NCBI RefSeq assembly: GCF_010015475.1
Contig: NZ_SSNI01000002.1
Location: forward strand, 186,001-250,000
Source: Pontibacter pamirensis
GTDB lineage: Bacteria; Bacteroidota; Bacteroidia; Cytophagales; Hymenobacteraceae
DNA: 64,000 nt
Direction: 5' to 3'
The position numbers were made by a program, and so were the translations under genes. Under the pieces are notes generated by a model. That model was not told the DNA's origin, ran no database searches, and saw nothing but the letters and a program-made list of their open reading frames with translations. This document shows positions 7,629 through 17,447 of this stretch, in pieces (within the stretch, counting starts at the first letter, position 1; the number at the start of each line of letters is the position of its first letter).

Positions 7629-8744
7629 TCAGGAGTTGCCTGAAGCCAGTGCTTTTTTCTTTTGCTGTCCTATCGCATCAAGCAGCTTATCGTAAGGCTG
7701 GTTAAACTTCTCAATTCCTTCTTCCTCCAGCTTCTGCGTCATCTCATCCAGATCAATTCCGGCTTCTTTTAACTGCGATAAAGTGTTGGAAGCTTTGCCC
7801 AGACCATCTTCCAGCGTGTTCTCCGCCTGCCCATGATCACGGAACGCTTCCAAGGTTTCCATCGGCACAGTGTTTACTGTGTTAGGTCCTATCAGTGCTT
7901 CTACATACTTGGTGTCAGGGAAATCAGGGTTTTTGCTACTGGTGCTGGCCCATAGCAGGCGTTGCGGTTTCGCCCCATCAATTTCCAACTTTTTAAAGCG
8001 ATCGCTGCTGAAAACTCTCTTATAGATTTCATAAGCCTTTTTGGCGGAAGCAATCGCTACTTCACCGTATAGCTGGTCCAGTCCTTTTTCTTTCAGCACC
8101 GGGTCGACCATCACATCAATGCGGCTCAGGAAGAAGCTTGCCACCGAAGCGATATGATCAATCGGCTTATTGGTTCTCACGCGGTCCTCTAATCCGGAGA
8201 TGTAGGCGTTCGCCACAGTTTCGTAGCGATCCAGGCTGAAAAGCAGGGTGACGTTGATATTTATACCTTCGCTGATGCAGGTACGGATCGCAGCCAGGCC
8301 TTCTGCCGTACCGGGTATCTTGATCATCACATTCTTCCGGTCAACAGCCTTCCATAGCTCCCGCGCCTGACTGATAGTTCCTTCTGTGTCACGGGCCAGG
8401 TGCGGCGACACTTCTAAGCTGATGTAGCCGTCGGCTCCCTTCACTTCTTCCTCATACACTGGTTTGAACAGATCTGCTGCACGCTTGATGTCACGCACTG
8501 CCAGGCCGTAAAAAATGTCTTCGTTGCTCATTTCCTGCCGGCTCAGCTCTTTTATATCCGCATCGTAGTCGGAGCTGCTGCTGATGGCTTTTTCGAAAAT
8601 GGCCGGATTAGAGGTAACCCCCCGTACGCCATCCTCGTCAATCAGCTTCTGCAGATCACCGGTATCCATTATTTTACGATCTATGAAGTCAAGCCATATA
8701 CTTTGCTTGAAATCATGGATTCGCTTTACATTATTCTTTTCCAT
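7629..8744 (-). CDS. tal: Transaldolase
   Basis: A 371-aa transaldolase of the longer subfamily found in actinobacteria, cyanobacteria and some others. It moves a dihydroxyacetone unit between sedoheptulose 7-phosphate and glyceraldehyde 3-phosphate in the pentose phosphate pathway. The Schiff-base lysine is K142 in NVMIKIPGT. Other family marks are DGVRGVTSNPAIFEKA near the start and WASTSSKNPDFPDTKYVEAL near the C-terminal part. The ATG at 8744 gives the expected N-terminus. The polyphosphate-glucokinase-like gene lies 232 nt upstream on the same strand, suggesting linked sugar-phosphate metabolism. Confidence 0.94.
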   Translation of the reverse strand: MEKNNVKRIHDFKQSIWLDFIDRKIMDTGDLQKLIDEDGVRGVTSNPAIFEKAISSSSDYDADIKELSRQEMSNEDIFYGLAVRDIKRAADLFKPVYEEEVKGADGYISLEVSPHLARDTEGTISQARELWKAVDRKNVMIKIPGTAEGLAAIRTCISEGININVTLLFSLDRYETVANAYISGLEDRVRTNKPIDHIASVASFFLSRIDVMVDPVLKEKGLDQLYGEVAIASAKKAYEIYKRVFSSDRFKKLEIDGAKPQRLLWASTSSKNPDFPDTKYVEALIGPNTVNTVPMETLEAFRDHGQAENTLEDGLGKASNTLSQLKEAGIDLDEMTQKLEEEGIEKFNQPYDKLLDAIGQQKKKALASGNS

Positions 8745-8976
8745 AGTTTGATATTTTAGTTGATTTAAATTCGATATGCTTTCTGCGTCTGCGAACTGTG
8801 CTTGTATGAAAACAGAAATCAGTTCTTCAGCAGCTTTTAACTCATTACGTTACTTCAAGTCATGTCAACACCTTTACGTACTAGTGCATCAAAAAAATGG
8901 TTTTGACCACTCTTTCTGTTTCTGCCTTTTGTTCGCATTATTGGAGAGTATGACTGTACCAGTAAGATCTTTTAGT

Positions 8977-9708
8977 TTAATTAGCTGATATAACAAATTC
9001 GTCCTGCCATAGCATGGCCCCTCCTTTAATACCATCTACATTGGTTACAACCGTGATATTCTCATCAAGCTTGAAGGTAATCTCATCGGCATTTCCCCCG
9101 CTGATGTATAGATGGTCGTAGTTGAAAACAGTTTGCAGGATTTGCAGCACATGCTGCATCCGGGTATTCCACTTTTCTAACCCGGCTTTTTTCTTCGCTT
9201 TGTCACCAATGTACTGGTCATAGTCTTTGCTCTTGGTTACAGGATGGTGGGCTAGCTCAAGATGGGGCAACAGATAGCCGTTATGTAGCAAAGCAGTACC
9301 AAAGCCAGTTCCTAAGGTAATTACTACTTCCAGCCCTTTTCCACCCACTACCCCCAGGCCCTGCAGGTCAGCATCATTTACCACTCTAACCGGTCTCTCA
9401 AGCAAGCTTATCAATTGCTGGCGCAGGTCGAATCCCCTCCAGCTGTCTGTGCCCAAATTCGGGGCAGTCATCACAATGCCATCTTTCACGTACCCCGGAA
9501 ATCCAACCGATACCCGATCATAATCAGAGAATTCCTTTACCAGATTTTTGATAGCATCCATTACGTTTTCCGGTGATGCCGGTGAAGGGGTGTTCGTTTT
9601 AATGTAGCTTGTTTGAAGTTGCCCTGCCTGGTTAAGAACAGTTGCTTTGATGCGCGAGCCACCAATATCAATAGTTAAAATGCTGAGTTCGCTTATAATT
9701 TCTTTCAT
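8977..9708 (-). CDS. ROK-family kinase, polyphosphate glucokinase-like
   Basis: A 243-aa sugar kinase of the ASKHA fold. DIGGSRIKATV near the start is the phosphate-1 loop, VVNDADLQGLG contains the expected catalytic Asp, and TLGTGFGTALLHNG is the phosphate-2 loop. The Cys-rich zinc motif of most ROK proteins is absent, as in polyphosphate glucokinases. The ELAHHP segment replaces the usual ELGH, and the C-terminus has the family-like DGIKGGAML. It probably makes glucose 6-phosphate from polyphosphate or ATP. I start it at ATG 9708; the longer frame to 9801 adds 31 residues unlike the family. It precedes transaldolase on the same strand. Confidence 0.85.
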   Translation of the reverse strand: MKEIISELSILTIDIGGSRIKATVLNQAGQLQTSYIKTNTPSPASPENVMDAIKNLVKEFSDYDRVSVGFPGYVKDGIVMTAPNLGTDSWRGFDLRQQLISLLERPVRVVNDADLQGLGVVGGKGLEVVITLGTGFGTALLHNGYLLPHLELAHHPVTKSKDYDQYIGDKAKKKAGLEKWNTRMQHVLQILQTVFNYDHLYISGGNADEITFKLDENITVVTNVDGIKGGAMLWQDEFVISAN

Positions 9709-9828
9709 AAAATTACTTACGGGAAGAGCAAAGTAAGGATAAATATAATGCCACTTATAGCCACAGCACAACCGCTTTAAGCCAGAAATAACAATAGGCA
9801 TAACATTTGAGTAGTAGAAGCAAACACT

Positions 9829-10440
9829 ATGGCTATGTTAAATCTTTTATTTCTCCTGTTTCCGCTTTTATTTACCTATATGCTAACGCTTGCGCCAACC
9901 CTGCGCTTGCAGCAGGACCTTGAACAGGACCTAGACCAGCTCATGAAGGACAGCCGCTACTTTATCAGCGACAACAGCACTCTAACTCCATCGGTACAGA
10001 CAGTGGCCAATGACCTGCAACTTTTCCATCTTGCTGCCAGCCTCGATCTTTCAAAAGCGACCTATAGCGGCAATACCATTGGGAAGCACCAGGTGGATGT
10101 ATGGCAATTCGCCGAAGGAGATGTAAAAAGCATCTATCAGATTGAAAGCCGCATACAGCTGGACACCGTTGTAACGCAGCGCTACCTCGACAACCGCTCG
10201 CCCACGCAGCAGCGCATCGCTAACGGCTTCACCTTCAGGAGCTATGCTATTTCAACAGCCTCTACCCCACTTAAATTTTATTACCTGACGGAGGAAGACC
10301 AGGGACTGCTGTCTTACCATCTGGGGGATAAACAGGTAAAGATAACGTATGCCGCCACTAAAGAAGGCCTTGCTGATGTGCTGCCGGGGTATAGAAAAGA
10401 AATAAATCAGTTGCTGACAACGCACCTGAAGTCAGAGTGA
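9829..10440 (+). CDS. Hypothetical protein with N-terminal membrane segment
   Basis: A 203-aa protein I do not recognise. Residues 3-20 are strongly hydrophobic with no lipobox, so it is either a signal anchor or an uncleaved signal peptide. The remainder is mixed alpha/beta with no obvious repeat or metal motif. It is divergent from the ROK kinase gene, with 120 nt between starts, and is followed by a strong bidirectional hairpin shared with valS. The start ATG 9829 fits the hydrophobic N-terminus; a second in-frame ATG lies two codons later. Confidence 0.75.
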   Translation: MAMLNLLFLLFPLLFTYMLTLAPTLRLQQDLEQDLDQLMKDSRYFISDNSTLTPSVQTVANDLQLFHLAASLDLSKATYSGNTIGKHQVDVWQFAEGDVKSIYQIESRIQLDTVVTQRYLDNRSPTQQRIANGFTFRSYAISTASTPLKFYYLTEEDQGLLSYHLGDKQVKITYAATKEGLADVLPGYRKEINQLLTTHLKSE

Positions 10441-10484
10441 GATAACCCGTAAAATATAGCAGCCTCAAAACTGCGAAACGATGT

Positions 10485-10530
10485 AAACAGCAACGGCCGC
10501 TCCCTGACAGAGAGCGGCCGTTGCTGTTTT
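10485..10530. terminator. Bidirectional terminator between hypothetical gene and valS
   Basis: An 18-bp perfect stem (10485-10502 with 10512-10529) encloses a 9-nt loop. It is flanked by A residues on the left and T residues on the right, so it can end both converging transcripts. Confidence 0.93.
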
Positions 10531-10579
10531 ATATGTCTAAACCTTCAGCTTTTAGTATCCTTGTACTTTAACACAAGGA

Positions 10580-13213
10580 TTATAATGCTGCCAGGCTTTG
10601 CTCAATGGCACTTATCCTGGCTTCAGCGTCAGCTTTTTTCTTGCGCTCGCCTGCAATCACAGCCTCCGGGGCACCGTTTACAAAACGTTCGTTACTCAGC
10701 TTTTTATCCACTGAATTGAGGAAACCTTTGGTATACTCCAGCTCTTTTGTCAGGCGCTCGTGCTCAGCGGCCACGTCGATGCTGCCTTCCATCGGAATGA
10801 AGAACTCGTCGCTGCCCACAATAAAGCTGATAGCACCCTCCAAAGGTTCTTCTACAAACTTAATCTCGTTGAGATTAGCCAGTTTGCGCAGGATGACCAT
10901 GAAGGCACTATAGCTTTCCTGGTTCGCCACTTTCATGTATAGATCCAGCTGCTTGTTGTTTGGGATATTTTTGGAGTTGCGAATGTTGCGAACTGCACCT
11001 ACTACATGCAGCACGTTATCCATTTTCGGAATAATATCCTTGTCGAACTTATTCTTCTTTGGCCAAGCTGCCACAATCAGGTACTCCTTCTTCTTACGCT
11101 CCTTCAGTTCATGCCAGATCTCTTCACTGATGAATGGCATGAAGGGGTGCAGCACCTTCAGTATGCTTTCCAGCAGCTTCACCGTCGCATCTATCGTTTG
11201 CTTGTCGATGGGCTGTTGGTAGGCAGGCTTTATCATCTCCAGGTAATTCGAGCAGAAATCATCCCACACCAGCTTGTATACCGCCAGCAGTGCATCTGAA
11301 ATACGGAACTTGCTGAAGTGATCCTCTATCTGCACAAAAGCCTCATTAAACCGGGACTCAAACCAGTTGATAGCCGTTTCGTTCGGGCAAGGCAGGCTTT
11401 CATCTACCTCCCAGCCTTTGATGAGCCGGAAGGCATTCCAGATTTTGTTCGTGAAGTTACGCCCCTGCTCTACCAGCTTCTCATCGTACAGCAAGTCGTT
11501 ACCCGCTGGTGAACTGAATAACATACCGGCACGCACACCGTCGGCGCCAAACTGCTCCATCAAATCCAGCGGATCGGGGGAGTTACCCAGCGACTTTGAC
11601 ATTTTACGGCCCTGCGCATCCCGCACAATGCCTGTCAGGTACACGTTCTTGAACGGCATCTCCTTGCGGAACTCATAACCGGCCATGATCATACGCGCCA
11701 CCCAGAAGAAGAGAATCTCCGGAGCCGTTACCAGGTCGTTTGTTGGATAGTAGTACAGGATATCCTTATTATCCGGGTCTTTGAAGCCGTCAAAGACAGA
11801 GATTGGCCACAGCCACGACGAAAACCATGTGTCCAGCACATCCTCATCCTGGCGCAGGTCAGAGGCCTGCAACTTGTCATTCCCGCTTTCTTTGCGGGCA
11901 AGTACTAAAGCCTCTTCAGCCGTAGTAGCCACCACGTGCGTTCCGTCCGGCAGGTAGAAGGCCGGAATGCGCTGGCCCCACCACAGTTGGCGCGAAATAC
12001 ACCAGTCGCGGATGCCTTCCATCCAGGAGCGGTACATGTTCTTGAACTTCGGCGGGTGCAGGCGAATATCATCGTTCATTACCGCCTCCAGCGCCGGCTT
12101 CGCCATAGCGTCCATTTTGCAGAACCACTGCATGGACAGGCGCGGCTCAATCACGGCACCCGTACGCTCCGATGTCTGAAGCACGCTCTGGTATTCTTCT
12201 ATCTTTACCAGCAGATCAGCTTCCTGCAAGTCTTTCACAATGTTCCGGCGGGCGGCAAACCGATCCTGGCCCACATACAGCTGCGCCTGCTCGTTTAGTG
12301 TTCCATCGTTGTTCAGTATGTCGATGGTCGGCAGTCGGTGCTTCTGCCCCAGTTCATAGTCGTTCAGGTCGTGAGCCGGTGTTACCTTTAAGGCGCCGGT
12401 ACCAAAATCAATCGACACGTACTCATCCAGGATAACCGGAATCTCTTTGCCCAAAAGTGGAATGCGTACACTTTTGCCGTGCAGGTGCGTGTAGCGCTTA
12501 TCATTCGGGTTAACAGCCACAGCCACATCGGCCATAATTGTTTCTGGTCGGGATGTGGCAACTGTTATATAGGTCGGTTCTGAGGTTGCACCATCTACCA
12601 CCTCGTACTGCAGGTGGTACATTTTAGCCATAGTGTCTTTCGGAACCACTTCTTCATCAGACAGCGCAGTGCCTCCCTGCGGGTCCCAGTTTACCATGCG
12701 TACGCCGCGATATATCAGGCCTTTGCGGTACAGGTCCACAAACACTTCTGTTACGGCAGCGCTCATGTCGTCTTCCATCGTGAAACGGGTGCGGTCCCAG
12801 TCGCAGGAAGCGCCCAGTTTCTTCAGCTGGTCCAGGATAATGCCGCCATACTTCTCTTTCCACTCCCAAGCGTAGGTCAGAAACTCCTCCCGTGTAAGGT
12901 CTTTTTTGCTGATGCCGCGTTCTTTCAACATGGCTACCACCTTGGCCTCTGTGGCAATGGAAGCGTGGTCAGTACCCGGTACCCAGCAGGCCTCTTTACC
13001 CTGCATACGTGCGCGCCGTATCAGCACATCCTGTATGGTGTTGTTGAGCATGTGGCCCATGTGCAGCACGCCGGTTACGTTTGGCGGCGGAATCACGATA
13101 GTATAAGGCTCTTTATTGGGATTAGGCTCAGAGTGGAAGAAGCCGTGCTGCATCCAGCTGTCGTACCACTTCTGCTCTATTTCTTTGGGGTTATATTTCG
13201 TTGAAATCGACAT
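10580..13213 (-). CDS. valS: Valine--tRNA ligase
   Basis: A class I aminoacyl-tRNA synthetase of 877 aa. The HIGH-type motif reads HMGH at about residue 51 in [14 protein letters not shown], and the KMSKS loop is intact at about 537-541. The editing (CP1) domain lies between them, and the C-terminal ~65 residues form the tRNA-binding coiled coil ([20 protein letters not shown]). I chose ATG 13213, giving [14 protein letters not shown]; the longer frame to 13246 adds 11 residues with no family match. It charges tRNA-Val and hydrolyses mis-charged threonine. Transcription likely ends at the shared hairpin 10485-10530. Confidence 0.97.
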   Translation of the reverse strand: MSISTKYNPKEIEQKWYDSWMQHGFFHSEPNPNKEPYTIVIPPPNVTGVLHMGHMLNNTIQDVLIRRARMQGKEACWVPGTDHASIATEAKVVAMLKERGISKKDLTREEFLTYAWEWKEKYGGIILDQLKKLGASCDWDRTRFTMEDDMSAAVTEVFVDLYRKGLIYRGVRMVNWDPQGGTALSDEEVVPKDTMAKMYHLQYEVVDGATSEPTYITVATSRPETIMADVAVAVNPNDKRYTHLHGKSVRIPLLGKEIPVILDEYVSIDFGTGALKVTPAHDLNDYELGQKHRLPTIDILNNDGTLNEQAQLYVGQDRFAARRNIVKDLQEADLLVKIEEYQSVLQTSERTGAVIEPRLSMQWFCKMDAMAKPALEAVMNDDIRLHPPKFKNMYRSWMEGIRDWCISRQLWWGQRIPAFYLPDGTHVVATTAEEALVLARKESGNDKLQASDLRQDEDVLDTWFSSWLWPISVFDGFKDPDNKDILYYYPTNDLVTAPEILFFWVARMIMAGYEFRKEMPFKNVYLTGIVRDAQGRKMSKSLGNSPDPLDLMEQFGADGVRAGMLFSSPAGNDLLYDEKLVEQGRNFTNKIWNAFRLIKGWEVDESLPCPNETAINWFESRFNEAFVQIEDHFSKFRISDALLAVYKLVWDDFCSNYLEMIKPAYQQPIDKQTIDATVKLLESILKVLHPFMPFISEEIWHELKERKKKEYLIVAAWPKKNKFDKDIIPKMDNVLHVVGAVRNIRNSKNIPNNKQLDLYMKVANQESYSAFMVILRKLANLNEIKFVEEPLEGAISFIVGSDEFFIPMEGSIDVAAEHERLTKELEYTKGFLNSVDKKLSNERFVNGAPEAVIAGERKKKADAEARISAIEQSLAAL

Positions 13214-13274
13214 CGTATACTGTTTTCCTGTGAATTGGGAACACAAAATTAGGAAATTTGTGTCAATTGTTGCC

Positions 13275-13412
13275 TGTCTGAATCAGGATTTACAGGATTT
13301 GGAGAATACACAGGATTTATTTGTCAGAACTGTTGACAGATGTTAATTTATTTCATTGATGAGATTTTAGCTCCGGTTCATCTCTCTCATCCTGTAAATC
13401 CTGATTCAGACA
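13275..13412. repeat. 24-bp inverted repeat in the valS-ferredoxin gap
   Basis: Arms at 13275-13298 and 13389-13412 are perfect reverse complements (starting TGTCTGAATCAGGATTTACA) about 90 nt apart. A partial direct copy of the inner part (CACAGGATTTAT) lies at about 13309-13320. It is probably a dispersed Bacteroidota repeat rather than a terminator because the loop is long. Confidence 0.8.
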
Positions 13413-13414
13413 AC

Positions 13415-13444
13415 AAAAAAAGCCTGCCGGGAGAGGCAGGCTTT
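13415..13444 (-). terminator. Terminator of the ferredoxin gene
   Basis: An 8-10 bp GC-rich stem (AGCCTGCC at 13421-13428 with GGCAGGCT at 13435-13442); on the minus strand it is followed by a run of at least six T. It starts 20 nt after the ferredoxin stop. Confidence 0.9.
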
Positions 13445-13463
13445 CAGCTTTAGCAGCTAAAAT

Positions 13464-13838
<375 letters not shown>

Positions 13839-13926
13839 TTACTTTTGTATTTCCTAGTCTATTCAACAACAAAATTAGGAACATTAAGTATTCCTATCAA
13901 ATAAATTTTCAACGCACGTATTTGCC

Positions 13927-14937
13927 ATGACTTTAGAGAACAGGATTGAAGCTTTCGTAGAACTTGGGAAACAGCTGCGAAAATTGTCGTCGGAAGACCG
14001 GCAAGAGTGGTCTCAGGCAGCTATGTCACGCAACAACTGGTTCACCGAAGAGAATGTCTCCTGTGCCTTAAACGGCATTATACAGATGCTGGAGGAACAG
14101 TACCTCCGTGAATGGCTTTACCCTTACCACCTTAAACAGGTTAAACCTAAAAAGGTTGGCGTGGTGATGGCAGGCAACATTCCGATGGTGGGCTTCCACG
14201 ATTTTCTGTCGGTGCTGCTGAGCGGGCATTTTCTCCTCGCGAAACTAAGTTCAGGTGACGAACTGCTTATGAAACGGCTCGCCAACATGCTGGTAGGCAT
14301 CGAACCCGCTTTTGCCAACCAGTTTGAATTTGTTGATATGCTGAAGGAAGCTGATGCCATCATAGCCACTGGCTCTGATAACACTGCCCGTTACTTTGAG
14401 TACTACTTTACAAAGCGTCCGCACATTATCCGCAAAAACCGCAGCAGCATCGGCGTGCTCACCGGCCACGAAGAAAAAGACGACCTGCAGGCGCTGGGAG
14501 AAGATGTGTTCCGCTACTATGGTCTCGGCTGCCGCAATGTTTCCAAAGTATTTGTGCCGGAGGGATATACTTTTGATAAGTTTTTCGAAGCAAACGCTCA
14601 CCGGGTTAGCCTGCTGGACCACCACAAATACCATAACAACTACGACTACAACAAGTCTATCCTGCTGATAAACCGTGTGCCGCACTTTGATAATGGCTTT
14701 ATGCTGGTACAAAAGAGCGAGGCATTGGTGTCTCCTATTTGCGTGCTTTTCTACGACACCTTCAGCTCATTGAAGGACCTGCGGCAGAAGCTAAAGGTAA
14801 TAAAAGATAAAACGCAGGTAGTTGCGTCGGCACATGGCTGGCTGGAGGGCAGCATCCCATTTGGCGAAGCACAGCGGCCGATGGTTTGGGATTATGCAGA
14901 TGGCGTGGATACGCTGGCTTTTTTGCAGAAACTGTAA
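13927..14937 (+). CDS. LuxC-like acyl-CoA reductase
   Basis: A 336-aa protein of the LuxC/acyl-CoA reductase family (aldehyde dehydrogenase-like fold). The probable catalytic cysteine is C202 in YGLGCRNVSKVFVP. The nucleotide-binding part contains PKKVGVVMAGNIPMVG and a later IIATGSDNTARYF. Family members reduce acyl-CoA or acyl thioesters to aldehydes with NAD(P)H. There is no lux operon here, so light production is not implied. It is shorter than LuxC of Vibrio (about 480 aa), which is normal for the Bacteroidota form. It is divergent from the ferredoxin gene, a pairing I recall from other Bacteroidota. Confidence 0.87.
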   Translation: MTLENRIEAFVELGKQLRKLSSEDRQEWSQAAMSRNNWFTEENVSCALNGIIQMLEEQYLREWLYPYHLKQVKPKKVGVVMAGNIPMVGFHDFLSVLLSGHFLLAKLSSGDELLMKRLANMLVGIEPAFANQFEFVDMLKEADAIIATGSDNTARYFEYYFTKRPHIIRKNRSSIGVLTGHEEKDDLQALGEDVFRYYGLGCRNVSKVFVPEGYTFDKFFEANAHRVSLLDHHKYHNNYDYNKSILLINRVPHFDNGFMLVQKSEALVSPICVLFYDTFSSLKDLRQKLKVIKDKTQVVASAHGWLEGSIPFGEAQRPMVWDYADGVDTLAFLQKL

Positions 14938-15021
14938 AAAACACACTTTACCCTTTACTATTACTCATAAAAAACATATATTAGTTGAGTGTTTAATCAC
15001 TTCAAACAACTTAACAAATAT

Positions 15022-15321
15022 ATGAACACCATGACAAACCCGATTCCACTGGTAGAGAAAGAACAACTACCTTCTTTTAGTTTTGCGCAGGAAGATGTGC
15101 TCGCTGACTTGGCAGCACGCAATAAGCGCCGGTGGGATTTAAGCAGAGCGACCTCTCTTGGTAACGCATACCGCGGGAAAGTTGAGATTACCTTTCAAAC
15201 CGCTGATGGAGAGAAGAAGAGAGTGGACACCACCGTTTGGACTGTAGATGATCAGTTTATGGTACTGAAAGCGGGTAGATATATCCCGATTAATTCAGTT
15301 TTAGGAGTGGAGTTTTTTTAA
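15022..15321 (+). CDS. Small conserved hypothetical protein
   Basis: About 99 aa, no signal peptide and no membrane helix. The N-terminal half holds a polar stretch ending in RNKRRWDLSRATSLGNAYRG; the C-terminal half looks like a small beta barrel (KVEITFQTADGEKKRVDTTV, then WTVDDQFMVLKAGRYIPI). I do not recognise a named family. The start is ATG 15022 or 15031; the longer frame to 14989 looks less likely. It follows the acyl-CoA reductase by 84 nt on the same strand and could be co-transcribed. A 33-bp hairpin lies just downstream. Confidence 0.78.
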   Translation: MNTMTNPIPLVEKEQLPSFSFAQEDVLADLAARNKRRWDLSRATSLGNAYRGKVEITFQTADGEKKRVDTTVWTVDDQFMVLKAGRYIPINSVLGVEFF

Positions 15322-15357
15322 TAACCTCATCAATTTAGGAGAATCTTACAAAGCATG

Positions 15358-15428
15358 GTAGGCTTCTAATAAAGCAGATAGCCCCGGCAACACAATTGCC
15401 GGGGCTATCTGCTTTATTAGAAGCCTAC
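15358..15428. terminator. Very long (33-bp) perfect hairpin between convergent genes
   Basis: Arms 15358-15390 and 15396-15428 are perfect reverse complements around a 5-nt loop. The inner half is GC-rich (AGCCCCGGCAA side) and the outer half AT-rich. It lies between the small hypothetical gene and the nucleoside phosphorylase gene, and would stop transcription both ways. The length is well above the usual 8-18 bp. Confidence 0.88.
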
Positions 15429-15439
15429 AAGTTTATTTG

Positions 15440-16297
15440 CTACACCCTCTCCAGCACTTTCACAATCAAATCATCAATGACCTCATCTGCATTAGCAGCA
15501 AAAGTATGTGCTACACGGTTGGCCACCATCGCATTCAACGACAGCACCTCGTGCCCCAGCAGGCGCCCCATACTGTAATAGCCGGCAGTTTCCATTTCGA
15601 AGTTTGTAAACTTAAAGTTGTTTAATCGGAAGTCATGGTAGCGCTGCAGCAGGTTAGGGTTGCTCAAACCAGCACGGAGCACGCGGCCCTGCGGCGCATA
15701 AAAACCAGGGCAGGTAAGCGTGTTTCCGGAAATCATATCATAGGCCACTTTCTTAATCAGCATTTGAGAGCCGGTTACGCAATAAGGCCTGAAGCCTATT
15801 CCAAGCGCTTCCTGCAGTGCCTTCACAAGCGTTAGTTCTTCTTCACTTTGCTCCAGCTGGTAAAACTCCATCAGCGTATCTAATCCTACTGCGGTGTGAG
15901 AAGCCAGGTGGCTTCCCAGCGGTACCGTTTCCTGCAAGGCACCAGAGGTACCGACTCGGATAATATTCAGTTTAATCTTCTCCTCATTAGGTTCCCGCGA
16001 CTGGAAATCGATGTTAACCAGCGCATCCAGTTCATTCATCAGGATGTCAATATTGTCGGTACCCATACCCGTAGAAATAACCGTCAGACGTTTACCTTTG
16101 TAGTAGCCCGTGTGCGTCACAAATTCACGTTTCGCAATGGCCACCTCTATCTCATCAAAATACTTGCTGACTTTGGCCACGCGCTCAGGGTCACCGACCG
16201 TGATGATGGTGTCTGAAATATGTTCCGGCAAAAGGTTCAGGTGATAGATGGTGCCGTCGGGGTTTATAATCAACTCTGATTCTGGAATTGCAGCCAT
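15440..16297 (-). CDS. Nucleoside phosphorylase (uridine phosphorylase-like)
   Basis: A 285-aa enzyme of the PNP/UDP phosphorylase family. ITVGDPERV near residue 33 is the phosphate-binding start, VISTGMGTDNIDILMNEL the second conserved block, and IRVGTSGALQ the third. NFEMETAGYYSMGRLLG carries the Glu-Met-Glu ribose-binding signature. It cleaves uridine or a related nucleoside with phosphate for salvage; the base preference is not certain. The start ATG 16297 gives a normal N-terminus. A minus-strand TACCTTTG at 16409-16416 may be its -7 element, giving a leader of about 100 nt. Confidence 0.9.
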   Translation of the reverse strand: MAAIPESELIINPDGTIYHLNLLPEHISDTIITVGDPERVAKVSKYFDEIEVAIAKREFVTHTGYYKGKRLTVISTGMGTDNIDILMNELDALVNIDFQSREPNEEKIKLNIIRVGTSGALQETVPLGSHLASHTAVGLDTLMEFYQLEQSEEELTLVKALQEALGIGFRPYCVTGSQMLIKKVAYDMISGNTLTCPGFYAPQGRVLRAGLSNPNLLQRYHDFRLNNFKFTNFEMETAGYYSMGRLLGHEVLSLNAMVANRVAHTFAANADEVIDDLIVKVLERV

Positions 16298-16429
16298 AAT
16301 TTAATTTATCAGGACAAAAGACATTTGACTTAAGACAAAGGACTTAAAAAATAAACTTAATAATACCTGCCTTCGGAGCTATATTATATGTCTTAGGTGT
16401 TTTTTTTACAAAGGTATAAGAAAGCGAAA

Positions 16430-16457
16430 GAGCGTGGGCTTTTTTGCCACACGCTCC
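16430..16457 (-). terminator. Terminator of trhO
   Basis: On the minus strand GAGCGTGTGGC pairs with GCCCACGCTC (one bulge) around a loop of six A, followed by a short T run. It lies about 22 nt past the trhO stop. Confidence 0.75.
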
Positions 16458-16478
16458 TTCTTAGCTTTAGAGAATACT

Positions 16479-17447
16479 TTATAGCTGTACATCAGTATTC
16501 TTCCGACGGTTGAATCCTTTCAGGGGATTATAGCCATTTGTAGCTTTCTGGTAGTACCCGGTGCCATCGTAAGGGCGCTTCTCCGGGTGCTCTTTACACT
16601 CCGTAGAGCAGGCGCCATCCATCTCCCAGCCACACTTTTCGCAGATAGGCACGTGCAGGTTACAACTTGGGTTTGCACAATTCACCATACGGTCGCTTTT
16701 GGTGCTGCATATATGGCACTCCGACACCACCGTTGGGTTCACGTGGTTCACATCTACGGCTATACGGTTATCAAAAACATAGCACTTGCCTTCGAAGTCC
16801 TCTCCGCCGGCTTCCATGCCATACTTGATGATGCCTCCATGCAGCTGGTACACGTTCTCGAAACCCTTCTCCAGCAGGAAAGCACTGGCTTTCTCGCACT
16901 TGATGCCGCCGGTGCAGTACGTCAGAATCTTTTTGTCCTTATACTTTTCCTTCAGCTCCTCCACCTTCTCCGGAAACTCACGGAAATTCTCGATGTCCAG
17001 CGTCACCGCGTTCTTGAAGCGGCCCACGCTGTGCTCGTAATCAGAGCGCACATCCAGCACCACCACGTCCTCGCGGTCTTTCATGTCTTTAAACTCCTTC
17101 GGCGACAGATGCACACCCGTGCTCGCATTTGGGTCGATGTGCAGCATACCGGAATGCACGATTTCAGTTTTGGTGCGTACGTGCAGCTTTGTAAAAGCAT
17201 GGATGTCTGACTCATCCACCTTGAAGTCGATTTTAGCGAAGCGCGGGTCTGACTTCAAAGCCTGCATATATTTCTCGCAGTTTTCTTTTGAGCCTGATAC
17301 CGTGCCATTAAGGCCCTCGTTGGACACAATAATGCGGCCGAGCATGTTCAGCTCCAGGCACAGCAGGTGATGCTCCTCGCGGAACGTTTCCGGGTCTGCT
17401 ATCGGGGAATAGCAGTAATAAAGAAGGATATTGTATGGTTTGCTCAT
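16479..17447 (-). CDS. trhO: tRNA uridine(34) hydroxylase, rhodanese-like (TrhO/YceA)
   Basis: A 322-aa protein with an N-terminal acylphosphatase-like domain, a central rhodanese domain, and a Cys-rich C-terminal tail. The rhodanese active site reads CTGGIKCEKAS with the catalytic cysteine at C178. The tail has repeated Cys pairs (CHICSTKS, CANPSC, CEKCGW, CSTEC), as in the YceA family. E. coli and Bacillus homologues make 5-hydroxyuridine at tRNA wobble position 34 using oxygen or prephenate-derived routes. It is a single-gene unit with its own terminator; the next gene upstream is 227 nt away. Confidence 0.95.
   Translation of the reverse strand: MSKPYNILLYYCYSPIADPETFREEHHLLCLELNMLGRIIVSNEGLNGTVSGSKENCEKYMQALKSDPRFAKIDFKVDESDIHAFTKLHVRTKTEIVHSGMLHIDPNASTGVHLSPKEFKDMKDREDVVVLDVRSDYEHSVGRFKNAVTLDIENFREFPEKVEELKEKYKDKKILTYCTGGIKCEKASAFLLEKGFENVYQLHGGIIKYGMEAGGEDFEGKCYVFDNRIAVDVNHVNPTVVSECHICSTKSDRMVNCANPSCNLHVPICEKCGWEMDGACSTECKEHPEKRPYDGTGYYQKATNGYNPLKGFNRRKNTDVQL

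Noticed and set aside
8776-8988. A 70-codon frame between tal and the kinase gene
   Set aside because: It is rich in Cys, Ser and Phe, has no family signal, and overlaps the 3' end of the kinase gene on the other strand.
12614-13204. A 196-codon frame antisense to valS
   Set aside because: It lies entirely within the clear valS gene on the opposite strand and has no independent signals; it is a shadow of codon bias.
13927-14937. LuxC-like protein as evidence of bioluminescence
   Set aside because: No luciferase genes (luxAB) or other lux genes are near; LuxC-like reductases are common in non-luminous Bacteroidota.
16587-17210. A 207-codon frame antisense to trhO
   Set aside because: It is opposite to a well-conserved enzyme gene and is rich in His, Val and Leu as shadow frames often are; no start or family support.
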